The notes: a model not told the origin generated them from the sequence alone. A stretch of DNA of 64,000 nt from Shinisaurus crocodilurus (GCA_021292165.1 CM037880.1:23338051-23402050); one strand, 5' to 3'. Positions 1-10,902 are shown, counted from the first letter of the stretch. Program-made: numbers and translations.

Positions 1-52
1 CGATAGCCTTATAGGCCCCTTCCAACTTTACTTTTCTATGATTCCATGATTC
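1..52 (+). mobile_element. CR1 LINE 3' end, cut by window edge
   Basis: The stretch matches the 3' untranslated end of the longer CR1 copy at 17.9-18.4 kb (TAGGCCCCTTCCAAC, then CTTTTCTATGATT) and ends in the imperfect ATTCTATG-type octamers that finish CR1 elements. The rest of the copy lies left of the window. Confidence 0.8.
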
Positions 53-610
53 AGCAGGTGACGAAAACAACACAGTGTCAGAGCCTGCCAAACCTCCAGA
101 GTATATAATTTTCTGTTTAAAAAGGCAAGGGTTTGGGGAAGAAGGAGTTCTTCCAACCTGGAGCAACAAGTTTGGAACTGGAAGTATTAAGGTTGGAATG
201 GCCAGCCAGGGACTACACATGATTTGGGCCAAATCAATCCCTTGCTCCAAATCAGTGCATATACAGAGTGTTCTACACTGTGAATACTCAATTGCTGGAA
301 TGGGAAAGCTTTAATTGGACTATTTATTTAATGCAGTTGCAAATGTTGGTCTAATTATTCCAAATCTGGGTTTTCAGACAGCATAGGATCCAAGCAGGAC
401 TGGCCCAAGACATTTTGCTGCCTCCGGCAAAGGACAAGATGGCACCCTCCCATTCTAAGCACAGAAGCCAACTGGATGGACAGTTGAATCTTCAGTACAA
501 TCTGCAATATTGTACAATCTGCAATATTGTACAATATTCAATATTCAGTATTGAATCTGCAATAGGACAGCAGGCTAGCTTAGGGGCCACAGGGCAGGCC
601 ATGTGGCAAA
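53..610. other. No gene recognised; short tandem/inverted repeat inside
   Basis: Single-copy-looking DNA without a convincing exon. Around 495-560 the unit TACAATCTGCAATATTG occurs twice in tandem and is followed by overlapping palindromes (ATTGTACAAT, AATATTCAATATT). Confidence 0.5.
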
Positions 611-614
611 CACA

Positions 615-641
615 ACACACACACACACACACACACACACA
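615..641. repeat. (CA)n microsatellite
   Basis: Uninterrupted CA dinucleotides, about 13 units. Confidence 0.97.
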
Positions 642-1500
642 GAGCATGGGTGTCAGGAGGGCAGTATCTGCTGCCTGAAGCTGTTACCTCACTTTGCCTA
701 AAGATAGGGCCGGCCCTGGATCAAGGGTGCTAGAACTTGGTAAGTGTCTCAAAACAGCATCCTCGTACTGCCGTGGGTCTATATATTCATTCCTGTACAT
801 TTGTATTGTATTCCCCCCCCCCCCTGATGTCCAGGCCTAAAAGCTGTTTTTAACTAGTGTTGACTGGTGAAATTTTAATGAGTTTAACTTGCGCTCTTCT
901 GTACTGAGTAATTAGAAATACAGTAAAGCCATATTTCTGAGAGAGCTTTTTTAATTAAAATTTCTCAAATATTTTCCCGTTCTGTTTACAAATATAGATG
1001 GAAGTGTTTGGAGGAAGAGAGTGCTGAGAGTCTCATTATCTTGTTGTCCCTGGTTGTGTTTAAAGGGAACAAAAAGAGTTTCATAACTTAACCCCCCCCA
1101 CACCCATGTTCCATCTTAAGACTGTAACTAGATGCAGACTCCAATGCTTGAACATGAGGCATGTTTTTCCATTCCCCCTCCCCAATCACTTTGCTTTGTT
1201 AACCATCCTGCTGGATGAAGAGTTCTGGAGAACCTGAAAGCTTGCACACTATTTGTGATCTTTAGTTGGTCTAATAAACATATTGCCCAAATACAGATTT
1301 TTGGGACTTTCCTTATGCCACAACATGGCTACCTTTGATTTTGTAAACTTGATTGGGCATGATCATTATCTCACTTTAGAATTCTTTGACTATATTGTTT
1401 TGTATGATTTATTTTTTTAAAAATAGTGGATGTAGTCTTTGCTTCAGTTCATGATGTAATTGTTGTTGTTGCTATTAACCATTATGGGTGGGATCCATCC
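642..1500. other. No gene recognised; repeat scraps
   Basis: A 12-C run lies at 813-824. Near 703-720 there is a GGGCCGGCCCTGG scrap resembling the tip of the hAT element at 61.1 kb. At about 1205-1305 the phrase GAAAGCTTGCACAC...TGGTCTAATAAA resembles a dispersed amniote retroelement fragment, but I cannot place it in a class with confidence. Confidence 0.4.
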
Positions 1501-1525
1501 ATCTCTCTCTCTCTCTCTCTCTCTT
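1501..1525. repeat. (TC)n microsatellite
   Basis: About 12 TC units without interruption. Confidence 0.97.
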
Positions 1526-1624
1526 TGTTATTACATTCATTCATTTGAATAGATCTGAACTGCATCATTTTAAACCATCTGCTTTAAAATGGGATAAAAG
1601 GAATTGTTTGAAACTAATTTGAAG

Positions 1625-2046
1625 GTGCAGTCCTATGGGGATGCCCATGACCCTCTGAGCTCAGAGGACTATGGGCGTCCTACGGAGGGCGGGAGGAGCG
1701 TGGAGGTGAAGGTTGCCTCCATGTTCCTCTCATTCTGCAAAGCACTTAGACGGCCGATTTCGGCCATCTAAGTGTGGCGCTTCAGAGCGGGAGGGAAGGA
1801 GGCTGAGGCACTGCCAGGATACATCATTTCTTCGTGGCGGTGGTCTCCTCCCCTCCCCAACCCCCAGAATGCCCCCAAAAGCCCTTCTCTGAGGTCACTT
1901 TTATGACCTCGGAGAAGCAGCAGGCACAGTTCTTTCCGCACTGGCTGTGAGGGGTGGGGGATCCAATGGCCTAACCTCAGAGGTCGGAATCCGGAAAATC
2001 CTATGGCTATCTAGATGCTGTCTAGCAGCCATAGGATTGTGCTGTG
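1625..2046 (+). mobile_element. PIF/Harbinger-like non-autonomous element, GC-rich family
   Basis: Ends are inverted: GGTGCAGTCCTATGG on the left and CCATAGGATTGTGC on the right. The interior has the diagnostic block ACGGCCGATTTCGGCC plus TCTAAGTGT, which recurs near 15.4, 51.65 and 61.96 kb. The two best-bounded relatives are flanked by TAA, which suggests PIF/Harbinger. The flanks of this copy (TGA/GTG) are degraded, and no transposase frame is present. Confidence 0.6.
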
Positions 2047-2121
2047 AGTGTATTTTTTTAATCTCAAAATTGTGCTGAATCGTATTTTGCAGTTTGTAAG
2101 TTTTGCATTGACTTCCAAATA

Positions 2122-2372
2122 CAGTCATGCCTTGGATTGAGAGCATAATTCGTTCCGGAAACGTGCTTGTAATCCAAAACACTCTTCTATCAAAACGAAA
2201 TCCCCCCAAAAAAAATTGTACAGAGATTTTTAATTTAAGCTGTACTACAGTACTTGTATTGCAAGACGTTGCTTGTATATCAAGTCAAATTTTTTAAAAA
2301 TAAATATTTAAAAATTTGCTTGTCTTGCAAAACGCTCTCAAACGAAGTTACTTGCAATCCAAGGTATTATTG
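2122..2372. mobile_element. pogo/Tigger-like MITE, copy 1
   Basis: A 251-bp element with inverted ends (CAGTCATGCCTTGGATTG on the left, CAATCCAAGGTATTATTG on the right), flanked by TA on both sides as expected for Tc1/mariner-type insertion. The inner phrase AATTCGTTCCGG is shared with the copy at 12.1 kb. It has no coding capacity and would have moved only with a transposase supplied in trans. Confidence 0.8.
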
Positions 2373-2520
2373 TAGTCACGTTTGCTGAGATTTTCATAAG
2401 CTATTTTGGAGTCTTTGCAGTAAGATCCGCAGATCTGGAACGCAATTGTTAGTTGAAGGGTTCCTCAGGTTGAACAATCAATGAAGGTCTGATTGGTCGA
2501 CCATATGCTATTAAAAACTG

Positions 2521-2543
2521 TGTGCTTGTGTGTGTGTGTGTGT
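2521..2543. repeat. (TG)n microsatellite
   Basis: TG dinucleotide run, one early interruption. Confidence 0.9.
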
Positions 2544-2787
2544 CCCTCTGTTTAGACATCAGCAGCAGTGTCTGAGTTTATATCGTTCAACCTTTCAACC
2601 CTGCATTTGTACCATCCCCTATTCCTAAAACAAGGGTCACTGCCTGCGTGGAAACAATGCTGCCTGATGTATCCATGTACTGCAGTAGCCTGTCCTCTGA
2701 TGATTTAAAAGCCAAGAGAGTGTCAGTTCTTTTGGTTAATGATCAAGAAGAAACAGATCGTTGTCCAGTTTGGATCTAACACAAAAC

Positions 2788-3125
2788 CAGGGATGTCAAA
2801 CCTCTTTCAGCCTGAGGGCCAAATTCAATTTTGGAAAAGCTCTCGGGTGCCACGTGGGGCTGAAGGCAAAAGGGGTGGAGCAAAAACTACCAGCCTATTT
2901 TAGCGTAAAACTCTATTTTACACTATTTTAGCATAAAAGGCATTTCAGCCTTTTAGAGTGGGGGAAATAGGTGCAAAAGCTAGGAAATCACAAAATGATG
3001 AGTGGTCAGGGGAAAGAGGATGCCGTCAGGGGAAGGGGCGTGGCAATATGGGCAGCCCCGGAGGGCCAGATTGGGACCTTAGGTGGGCTAGATTTTGCCT
3101 ATGGGAGTGAGGTTCAACACCCCTG
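2788..3125. mobile_element. hAT-like non-autonomous element (CAGGGATGTCAAAC family)
   Basis: 338 bp. It starts CAGGGATGTCAAACCTC and ends ACACCCCTG, and is flanked by CACAAAAC (2780-2787) and CACTAAAC (3126-3133), a 7/8 match that fits an 8-bp hAT target duplication. Sequence resembling its left end recurs inverted and in tandem at 39.5-39.9 kb. Confidence 0.75.
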
Positions 3126-3605
3126 CACTAAACCATGGTTTAGTGTTATCTGATTGAGCAGAGGGCACCTCAGGCTTGTGCAGTCCCTCCTTCCTTCAGC
3201 ATTGTCACAAAGTAGAGACTGGAAACATCCAGTGCCTGGTTTAAACTAACTGGAGTTTCTCGTTACGTCTGAACTGCGAACACTGATTGGTTTAAAAGGA
3301 TGGTTTGTTGAAACAAGCCATGATGATTAGCCATGGTTTGATTCCAGCTGATTTCAGTAAACCAACCACAATTTGTCCTCTTTGGGCATAACAATAAACC
3401 AAAAAGCAGGAAATTGATGCTTCCAATGTCCTTCTTGTGACCATGATGGAGGAGGAGGGGGAAGGGGGAGCAGAGGAACCCGGGGCTCATTCGCATAGTG
3501 CTAAACCATAGTTTAGTGTTACATTCGAACTGGTGACAGTTTAGAATTGCTATTGACAGTTTACGATTAAACCAGCTGTGGCATGTGAAATGATAGGCTG
3601 TACAC
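3126..3605. repeat. Diverged AAACCATAGTTTA-type inverted-repeat family
   Basis: CCATGGTTTAGTGTTA, CTAAACCATAGTTTAGTG and related phrases occur in both orientations. The same vocabulary returns at 48.69-48.99 kb. The boundaries are uncertain and no target duplication was found. Confidence 0.45.
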
Positions 3606-3741
3606 CAGGGGTGGGCAGAAGGTAGATCTCCAGATGTTTTGGAGTTCAACTTCTAGAAGCCCCTGCTAGCATGGCCCATGGCTAGGAATGCTGGGAGTTG
3701 AAGTCAAAAACATCTGGAGATCTACTTTCTGCTCGCCTCTG
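3606..3741. mobile_element. Palindromic hAT MITE (GGTGGGCAGAAGGTAGAT subfamily)
   Basis: CAGGGGTGGGCAGAAGGTAG at the left is mirrored at the right by CTACTTTCTGCTCGCCTCTG. The inner arms carry AGATGTTTTGGAGTTCAACTT and its complement. Flanking octamers CTGTACAC and GTATACAT match at 5/8 positions, an eroded duplication. Confidence 0.75.
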
Positions 3742-4194
3742 GTATACATGGCATGCAGTCTTGGTGCTCAAGCATGTGCAAAGTGCATCTGTGCTGCCCC
3801 ACCCTCTCCTGCTAGAGGTCATGGGAAAGGGTCTGAAACAAACAACTGTAGTTACTCATATTTTAACAAGGCATTCCCCAGAGGCAAAAATAGAGAATAA
3901 ATAGGGACATATCCCCTCCCCCCCAAATAGGGACTGATCCTGGTAAAGAAGACAGTCAGAGGATACACACATAATATTAGAACTATGATCCTTGTTAGTT
4001 AATTTTCAAATAAGTGCTTCCACCTGACCAATATTTGGTGGTGATAGATGCACTGGGCAGGGAGAAAATGAGTGACGTTCTATTGCCAGTTCTCTCTAGC
4101 TAGGGACAAAGATGGATCTCTGCTCCTTAGCAATTCAGCATACTATTGCTGTGACTTAAGATCTGTTTAAGAAGAGTCTGCCTGATTGTTAGGA

Positions 4195-4450
4195 TCTTCA
4201 ACAGAGGCCCTGATTCAGACACTTTCACCTTCAGAGGTGAGCTGGATGGCTCCCAGGGACAGGGCCTTCTTGATGGTGGCACCCCATTGTTGGAAATTGC
4301 TCCGCAGATCTATCCATAAGGCACCTACTTTACCATCACTGACTATCATCAGGTAAAAATGATCCTATTTTCCCAAGTGTTGTTGTTGTTGTTGTTGTTG
4401 CTGTGCTCTGTTTTGTAGTCCCTCCCCCCACCCTACATTTTGGAGTGTTT
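4195..4450 (+). mobile_element. L2-like LINE 3' part, diverged
   Basis: GGGACAGGGCCTTCTTGATGG followed by GCACCCCATTGTTGGAA resembles the L2 ORF2 C-terminal region (family phrase FSVxxPxLWNSLP). The frame is broken. A TTG-triplet run (4378-4400) and a compound GTT/GTC/TCC tract (4523-4588) follow. Confidence 0.5.
4378..4400. repeat. (TTG)n microsatellite
   Basis: Seven to eight TTG triplets. Confidence 0.95.
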
Positions 4451-4522
4451 TTATTATTATATTGTAATTTGTTGTTAATTGTTGTATTTTTTGACTACTG
4501 AGCACCTGAACGCTGAGTGAGG

Positions 4523-4588
4523 TGTTGGTGTTGTTGTTGTCGTTGTCGTTGTCGTCGTCGTCCTCCTCCTCCCCCTCCCCCTCCTCCT
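4523..4588. repeat. Compound (GTT)n-(GTC)n-(TCC)n tract
   Basis: The triplet identity shifts step by step from GTT through GTC to TCC and CCCCT, as expected of a microsatellite that has changed motif by point mutation. Confidence 0.85.
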
Positions 4589-5344
4589 ATATATTGTTAA
4601 CATAACTTTTAATAACAACAGCAAAACCAAAAATGCCTCGCTCAGCTTTCAAGCACTGGGCAGGCAGCAGCACCGGAAAGCCCTAAGGGAGGAAGTCCTG
4701 GTTAAGTCATCTAAGGGGCTTTTCAGAAAGCTGAAGCAGTTGGAGGGGCTGCAAAGACAGAATGGGATAAACATTGTAAAATGAAGAGCACCCACCCACC
4801 CTGCTCAGCCACCCGTAAGGAGCGCTACACACTGAGAAATCGCTCTGAGATTCTCACACTTTCCCACAATTTTTGGCTGCGATTTCTTTTTGCCGTTTCC
4901 CCCCAACGAATGGTTGAAAACTAATAGATTGAAAAATTCAGCACAGTGCAAAAATGAACCTTTCTGTGTTGACGCACTTTGCCCTCCAGAAACGCTTCCA
5001 AATGTCCCGCCTTCCGTTAGCTTAACAGCCGTTTTAGTGCTAAACAGTTGATTAAGCCGCAGCGCGGTAGTAAGCGACATTGCAGAAAGGAGATGCTGCC
5101 TCTCGCCATTTTTGACAGTGCTTTTGTTCCCAGAGGTGTCCGGATAAATGCGCTTGCCCTATTATGTTCCCATAGGCAAACGGACTTAGTGTTATGATAG
5201 ATACGATAAAATATTTATAAATGAATAACCAAACGTGCTCAGCATATGACTCTTAAGATATGGCATACGCCTTTGCGAGAAATTTAAGCAAGGACGATGG
5301 TTGGTGGTGGTACAGCCGTCTCAACTACTCACAGGCACGAGGCA

Positions 5345-5345
<1 letters not shown>
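4589..5345. other. No gene recognised
   Basis: No recognisable repeat or exon. Open frames here are short and lack supporting splice signals. Confidence 0.4.
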
Positions 5346-5375
<30 letters not shown>

Positions 5376-5410
5376 AAGAAGAAGAAGAAGAAGAAGAAGA
5401 AGAAGAAGAA
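5346..5410. repeat. (GAA)n microsatellite
   Basis: About 21 uninterrupted GAA triplets. The purine-only mirror tract is of a class known to adopt triplex structures. The poly-arginine reading frame across it is an artefact of the repeat. Confidence 0.98.
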
Positions 5411-5969
5411 TCGCTGATAAGATAGTGCAAACGTTTATTCCATACATGCATTATGAGGAATTGCTATTCATGACAACACGGCGTGCTAATCAGCCTTTAT
5501 TTCCAGGGGCACTCTTTCATGTCAGAAGGCTGCCAGAATTGTCAAGCATTCATTGGCGGAGGTCAGAAAGAGAGAAGGGGATTGATTAAAAAAAAAAATT
5601 TTTTTTGGTAATAGCACATCACTCTGCTTCATTTCCTTGGTCATTAAGAGCAATGGGGAAAAATGATACACTTAAAATATTTAATACGGCAAGGGCCTGT
5701 CCTTGCAGCCAGCGCGTGTGTAGGACTTCCTTTGATGCTGATGAGAGGAGAGTTCTGCCACCGAAAGGAACGATCAAGCTAACGGTTCAGAGGAGTAATG
5801 ACAAGAATACTATCTAGAGAAAAAATTGTTGGCTGCAACACGCCATAGATCTCTTTTTGAAATGGCCAATCTTTCAAGCCAGGGGACCCCAGTGGAAATG
5901 AATCCCAATCCTGCTGTGCTCACTTTGATCCTGCAACTGCTCTCCTGGCTCCTGCAAACTGCCTCCGCC
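5411..5969. other. No gene recognised
   Basis: Single-copy-looking DNA with a short A/T homopolymer junction at about 5588-5606. Confidence 0.4.
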
Positions 5970-6066
5970 TAGGGTGGCCACTTATGAACTGCCAAAAAAA
6001 GAGGATATGCACCACCAAAATAGGGAGCAGTGATTTGCATAACATTTGCATGTGCTAATTCATCTA

Positions 6067-6067
6067 T

Positions 6068-6101
<34 letters not shown>

Positions 6102-6102
6102 G
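6067..6102. repeat. (GATA)n microsatellite
   Basis: Nine GATA units inside the surrounding transposon copy. Confidence 0.96.
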
Positions 6103-6298
6103 CAAATGTGGAAATAATTATTAAAATTTAAATAGAAATACAGTACATCTCATCGTAGTGTGGAAGACAGTGGCCAGGTGACCTCAGTGTCTGCCTTTTC
6201 AGCCTGCTGTTCAGGTGCTAATGGTTGATGGACCACAGTTCTGATGGCCCTTTATCTTTAAACCAGACTTGGTGAGGACAGCCTTTCAAGTACTAGAG

Positions 6299-6434
6299 CA
6301 GTGTTCTCCAACCTTGGGTCCCTAGATGTTTTTTGGCCTACAACTCCCAGCATGCCCCAGCCAGCGCAGCTAACTGGGGCATGCTGGGAGTTGTAGGCCA
6401 AAAACATCTGGGGACCCAAGGTTGGAGAACACTG
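6299..6434. mobile_element. Palindromic hAT MITE, TSD TACTAGAG
   Basis: The left arm starts CAGTGTTCTCCAACCTTGGG and the right arm is its near-perfect complement. The perfect 8-bp duplication TACTAGAG (6291-6298 and 6435-6442) has TA at its centre, as expected for Buster-type hAT. Each inner arm carries CTACAACTCCCAGCATGCC. It is nested in the older GTCCTCT-family element. Confidence 0.93.
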
Positions 6435-6600
6435 TACTAGAGGATGCCTTCATATAGAGAACAGTCCTCTGGCAGCCCTTGAAATAGAGGAGTGTCCTCT
6501 GTAAATGAGGACACGTGGCACCTTATCTCTGCTCTGAAAGCTGAGTGGAAAATTTCTCAGTGGAACCAAATTGAGCCAAACCAAAATGGCAAAATGAAGG

Positions 6601-6847
6601 TATTTATTTATTTATTATATTTATACCCTGCCTTTTTTCCTGCAAGGAACCCAAGGCGGCTTACATAATCCTCCTCCTCCTCCTCCTCTCCATTTTATCC
6701 TCACAACAACAACCCTGTGAGGTAGGTTAGGCTGAGAGTCAGTGGCTGGCCCAAAGTCACCCAGTGAGTTTCATGGCACAGCCGGGACTAGAACCCAGAT
6801 CTCCTGAGTCCCAGTCCAACACTCTCACCACTACACCAGTACGCCAC
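6601..6847 (-). mobile_element. tRNA-derived SINE, near full length
   Basis: Read on the minus strand: a tRNA-like head (GTAGTGGTGAGAGTG, then GGTTCTAGTCCCGGC, a B-box-like block), a body ending GGATTATGTAAGCCGCC, TTGGGTTCCTTGCAGG and GGGTATAAATA, and an AATA-repeat tail. The same element occurs at 10.8, 13.0, 51.5 and 61.7 kb. The shared 3' tail suggests LINE-dependent retroposition. Confidence 0.88.
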
Positions 6848-7381
6848 AAGGTTGCACTAAAGATTCCCTCCATGACATTCTAGTGTAGTATAGAAGCCCT
6901 GTGTGCTGCTGCTTTCCTCTGTCAAGCACTGTTTAGAAACGTCACCAATAATTTGTACTCTGGAAGTGCTTGACTTACGGACCCCTGGGTCTAATTGGAT
7001 CCGCTGATTTCGGTTAAATCCTATCCTGTCAACAGCTCAGCAGTAGGCACTATACTGAAACTCTAATTAATCTAGTAATAATGTCAATTTGTCAGACTGG
7101 AATTTTTTTTAATAGAAAAAAATCTGTTGAAAAAGTTATGCTTCTCTGTGATCCCGAAATTGCGTAGGCTACAAGTTTTCATGTATGTTCTCTGATCTAT
7201 GTATGTATGTTTCCTGTAGGTAGGATTGCTGATAGACCAGTCTAGCATGCTCAGGTTTGGCTTTGTTGGTTTCTTTGGCTTTTGGATCAGTTGCCAGAAA
7301 AGCGAGAGGATGTAGGTAGTTTGTTTTATCCCTCAGCATTTCGGGATTTGTTTGTGATTTCTTTTAGCTGATCACCTAATG
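6848..7381. other. No gene recognised
   Basis: No clear repeat or exon. The stretch includes an A/T-rich run near 7105-7130. Confidence 0.4.
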
Positions 7382-7518
7382 TGGGGAGTGGGCAACTTGT
7401 GGCCCTCCAGGTATTTTGGCCTACAACTTCCATCAGCCCTAGCCAGAATAGCCAATGGTGATGAATTATAGGAGTTGTAGACCAAAACATCTGGATGGCC
7501 ACAAGTTGCCCATCCCTG
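7382..7518. mobile_element. Palindromic hAT MITE (GGGCAACTTGTGGCCCTCCAG subfamily)
   Basis: GTGGGCAACTTGTGGCCCTC at the left is mirrored by GGCCACAAGTTGCCCATCCC at the right. CCTAATG occurs on both sides, but not directly abutting both ends, so the duplication is uncertain. Sister copies lie at 32.6 and 36.5 kb. Confidence 0.75.
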
Positions 7519-7867
7519 ATCTGACCTAATGTGTGTAGTAGACAGCTTTTGCACTGGCCTCTGTCTTCAGATCTGCCAGAAACCACTGGGCATGTCCCAG
7601 ACTCACCAAAAACCTCCAGCCTCTTCCCCTAGCTCCAGTGCCAGACACCTTCTGTGTTCTACCTCCTAGGCAACACCCAGATTTTGTTTGTTTGTTTGTT
7701 TAATTTCAAGAGTGGTATCTTTATACTTGGGAGATCACAATCTGGATCTATTTGGGGCAGAATGGTTGTAAAGAAACCCTGTTGATAGACTCTCTCACTC
7801 AGTTTGGAATTCATTCTCCCACTGCACAGACAGGCCTTTATGTATTTTGTGTTTCTGAGGGTGGTCA

Positions 7868-8200
7868 CTTAAGAATCACCCCCCCCCCCCAGGAAAGGTG
7901 CCACCAAAAAAGAGGACAAAAGAAAGACATAAACTTGCATAACATTTGTATAAGCTAATTTATAGGTAGGGATGCAAACTTAGAAATTAATTTCAATAAA
8001 TAATTTCAATAAATAAATACAGTACATCTCACCTTAGCGTGGAAGACTGTCACCAGGTGACCCATGTGCCTTGCTGAGCCTGCTGTACAGGTACTGCTCA
8101 TGGACAGCTCCAAGGGCCCTGCCGCTCTCTTTTCTTCATCTATTGCACATGTCTCTGATCATACAATTAAAATTAAACAGTATGGATTAAGAAACATGCA
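7868..8200 (+). mobile_element. GTCCTCT-family hAT-like element, left part
   Basis: It shares GCCACCAAAAAAGAGGACA, GCATAACATTTGTATAAGC and TACAGTACATCTCACC with the copy at 6.0 kb and then degenerates. A 12-C run (7879-7890) lies at its left edge. The far end is not recognisable. Confidence 0.6.
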
Positions 8201-8364
8201 TGTGTTAAGTACGGTACTTAAAAATTATTTTATCCTCATGTGGGCTATCAATGGCTACTAGTCATGGTGGCTATATGCTACCTCCAGGGGCAGAGTCAGA
8301 GGCAGTATGCCTATGTATACTGCTTGATGGAACATGAGCAGGATGGTGCTGTTGCACTCGTGTC

Positions 8365-8465
8365 CCACTTGTTGGCTTCCCACAGGCAGCTGGTTGGCCA
8401 CTGTGTGAACAGAACGCTGGAGTTGATGGACCCTTGGTCTGATCCAGCATGGGTCTTCTTATGTT
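8365..8465 (+). mobile_element. CR1-like LINE/SINE 3' end
   Basis: GGTTGGCCACTGTGTGAACA, GATGGACCCTTGGTCTGATC and the terminal CTTCTTATGTTC are the 3' signature also seen at 58.4 kb. No coding part remains. Confidence 0.65.
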
Positions 8466-8737
8466 CTTTTTTTGTTTGTTTGTTTCATGCACAATTCATA
8501 GTACTTATTACTGACACTTAATTGCAACAGTTTTAGACCCCTTCGCTTGCTCCACCCCACTATGCACATGATAATTATAAATGATCTGCCTTATATTTAA
8601 ATTTTCCCATGGAAAATTGAACTGGAATCAAACATGGAGCAACTTCAATTGCAGCTTGAAACTGAACTGGAACTGGACCAAAAAATGTCATGGTTTGACT
8701 CACTGCTCAGGACTTCTCCCCTATTAAATCTATTATA

Positions 8738-8810
8738 AGAAGATCCTGCTGGATCAGACCAAAGGTCCATCTAGCCTAGTGTTCTGTTTGCAGCAGTGAG
8801 ATGTTTTCAG
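8738..8810 (-). mobile_element. CR1-like 3' end fragment
   Basis: The complement reads GATGGACCTTTGGTCTGATC followed by CAGCAGGATCTTCTTATAA, the same 3' signature as the preceding copy in the opposite orientation. Confidence 0.55.
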
Positions 8811-9021
8811 GAAACTTACAGCAGAGGCATCCTTTGTTGATTGTCCCCAGCAAATGTAATAGTATCTATTTAACCCCATGTGAATTGTATTATGTTACTG
8901 CATCGGCTACAGTCAAATCCTAGTAAATGAACTTGTTTGTAAATTAAGATGGGAGAAAGAAGGGATGAGAGGAACATGAGACGTGCAAGGTGGAAATTCA
9001 TTAATGACATTTCCATAGTAA

Positions 9022-9138
9022 GGGCACAATCTTATGCATGTTTAGACAGGAAAAAAGTCCTACAACTCCCAGCATTCCTAGCTGGGGAATGCTAGGAGTT
9101 GTAGGACTTTTCTCTCTCTAAATATGCAAACTGTCTTA
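9022..9138. mobile_element. PIF/Harbinger-like MITE, degraded
   Basis: After TAA (9019-9021) come GGGCACAATCTTATGCATG and arms containing TCCTACAACTCCCAGCATTC and its complement. The right end has decayed; a TAA at 9139-9141 may be the matching duplication. Confidence 0.6.
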
Positions 9139-9141
9139 TAA

Positions 9142-10229
9142 GTGTTCCAATAACCATCCAAACCTCAAGGGGTTTAAAGAATCAACTGATAAACATAACT
9201 GAGTCACCACTTTTAAAAAATGTATTTGAAGGAGGACAAGAGACAAATATATGCATGGTTGAAATGATTGACTGAGAGGCTAGAGGTATTTGTACCCTTG
9301 AGATCCTTTTTCCCAGTCTGAAGTTTTGCTAATGATGAACACGGAACCTATGAAGAAGAGATGTGGCTTAATTAGTTAATGTTTGTAATGTAAATGTTGA
9401 TAAATTAGTTAATAGGCTAGACTTACTCCCAGCAGAGAGATGCTGAAGTGGAACGTCCACAGGGATTTGGGAGTGGAACTGGCTGAGATTATTGCAACGG
9501 AAAGTCGTGTTTGCTGTAGCTTCGTGAATAACATCAGCAGGTCATCTGGGTGGCCAGCGATACTAGAAGAAGCTGGAAAGAGGGTAAGGAAAAATGCTAC
9601 TGCAAGCATTTGAGTGGCTTACATGGGAATGGATATGGCTTTTTCTTTGGCATGGAGCCTGGTAAAATGTGTGAGAAATGTCATTTATCATTTCTATAGC
9701 ATTTTTTTTTCATTTTACAAATTAATGTTTAATGTTCCATACTTCTCCAAGTAATAGGACATTCCACAGGCAACCACTATGTTTTTCTCGTGAGGAGGGA
9801 ATGTAGGAGTCTTACGGTATTGGGGGGGGGGATACATGTTTGTTTCCAAATATATCAGCTCAGCAAAATCAAGCAAGCAAACGTCCTGAGAAGTGAAAGT
9901 GTTCTTCTAAAACCAGCATTCCATTCCATTCCACCCACCCTGCAGCCCAAGCAAACAGCATCCCCTTGGAGTCTCTTAGCCAGCAGTAAAAACTCAGCTT
10001 CTTGGCTGGATATATTCCAGACTTCCAGTTGCCAAACTCTTTTGCTGCCTCCAACCCCCGCCAATGCTGGTGTGGTGTGTCCCAAATTTCTGTCTCTAGT
10101 AGCCACCAGGCTAGAACAGAATTGTTAGTTGTGTGCTTCACAACTCATGGCAATCTGAAAGGGCAGAGGGCATAAGACCATTAAGTCCCGGATCTAAAAT
10201 TACCAAGCTGTACCATTCTTCCTGTAAGC
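9142..10229. other. No gene recognised
   Basis: Nearly 1.1 kb without a recognisable repeat. Open frames on both strands at 9790-10140 overlap each other and lack convincing coding character. Confidence 0.4.
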
Positions 10230-10367
10230 CAGCCTTCTCCAGCCTGGTGCTCTCCAGATGTGTTGGACTGTAACTCCCATCATCCCTACCCAGAATGGCC
10301 ATGCTGGCTGGGAATTATGGGAGTTGCAGTCCAACACATCTGGAGAGCACCAGGCTGGAGAAGGCTG
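10230..10367. mobile_element. Palindromic hAT MITE (CAGCCTTCTCCAGCCTGG subfamily)
   Basis: CAGCCTTCTCCAGCCTGGTG is mirrored by CACCAGGCTGGAGAAGGCTG. The arms hold AGATGTGTTGGACTGTAACTC and its complement. No convincing target duplication remains. Confidence 0.8.
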
Positions 10368-10464
10368 AACTCAACAGTGACTAGTCCATGGTTACTCAGT
10401 GAGCTTCATGACTGAATGGAGAGTTGAATCTAGGTTTTCCTTGCCCTAATATGACACTCTAGCC

Positions 10465-10600
10465 CAGTGGTTCCGAACCTCGGGTCCCCAGATGTTGCTA
10501 GCCTACAGCTCCCAGCATGCCCTACCAACATGGCTAATGGCAAAGGATGCTGGGAGCTGTAGTCTAGCAACATCTGGGGACCCAAGGTTGGGAACCACTG
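10465..10600. mobile_element. Palindromic hAT MITE, TSD CTCTAGCC
   Basis: CAGTGGTTCCGAACCTCGGG is mirrored by CCCAAGGTTGGGAACCACTG. The perfect duplication CTCTAGCC (10457-10464, 10601-10608) is TA-centred. The inner arms carry CCTACAGCTCCCAGCATGCC, a variant of the shared core. Confidence 0.93.
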
Positions 10601-10783
10601 CTCTAGCCACTACACTGCACAGCCTTATGAGTTTAGTATAGCACAGGCTATTTTATACAGCTCCTGGTGAAGATCAGGTGGAGGAGTGAACCGTGGCATA
10701 CATTTTGTATCAAATCTCCTTGTGGTGCTAAGGTAGTGCTGTGCGAATCTATATGCACAGAGTCAGTATAGTATAGTGTAGTG

Positions 10784-10902
10784 AGAGCCAGTGTAGTGGT
10801 TAGAGTGTCGGACTGGGATTCGGGGAGATCCGGGTTCTAGTCCCCACTCGGCCATGAAGTTCACTCGGTGACTTTGAGCTAGTCACTGACTCTCAACCTA
10901 AC
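10784..10902 (+). mobile_element. tRNA-derived SINE, 5' part only
   Basis: It has the head (GTGTAGTGGTTAGAGTGTCG) and B-box-like GGTTCTAGTCCCCACTC, then breaks off at CTCTCAACCTAACTGA. The LINE-derived tail is missing. Confidence 0.8.

Larger units (their letters stand above)
5970..6525 (+). mobile_element. hAT-like element of the AAAAGAGGACA/GTCCTCT family, with a nested MITE
   Basis: It begins TAGGGTGGCCACTTATGAA and then GCCAAAAAAAGAGGA; the far end carries GTCCTCTGTAAATGAGGACA. Family members occur at 7.9, 14.63, 20.72 and 31.3 kb. Internally it holds a (GATA)n run and a complete palindromic hAT MITE (6299-6434). Flanking duplications of this copy are not clear. Confidence 0.7.

Noticed and set aside
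5260..5589. 109-codon frame with a poly-arginine run
   Set aside because: The run is the (GAA)n microsatellite read in one phase; the flanks have no recognisable domain.
10784..10902. tRNA-like head as a free tRNA gene
   Set aside because: It matches the head of a SINE seen full length at 12960 and 61680 and cannot form a complete cloverleaf.
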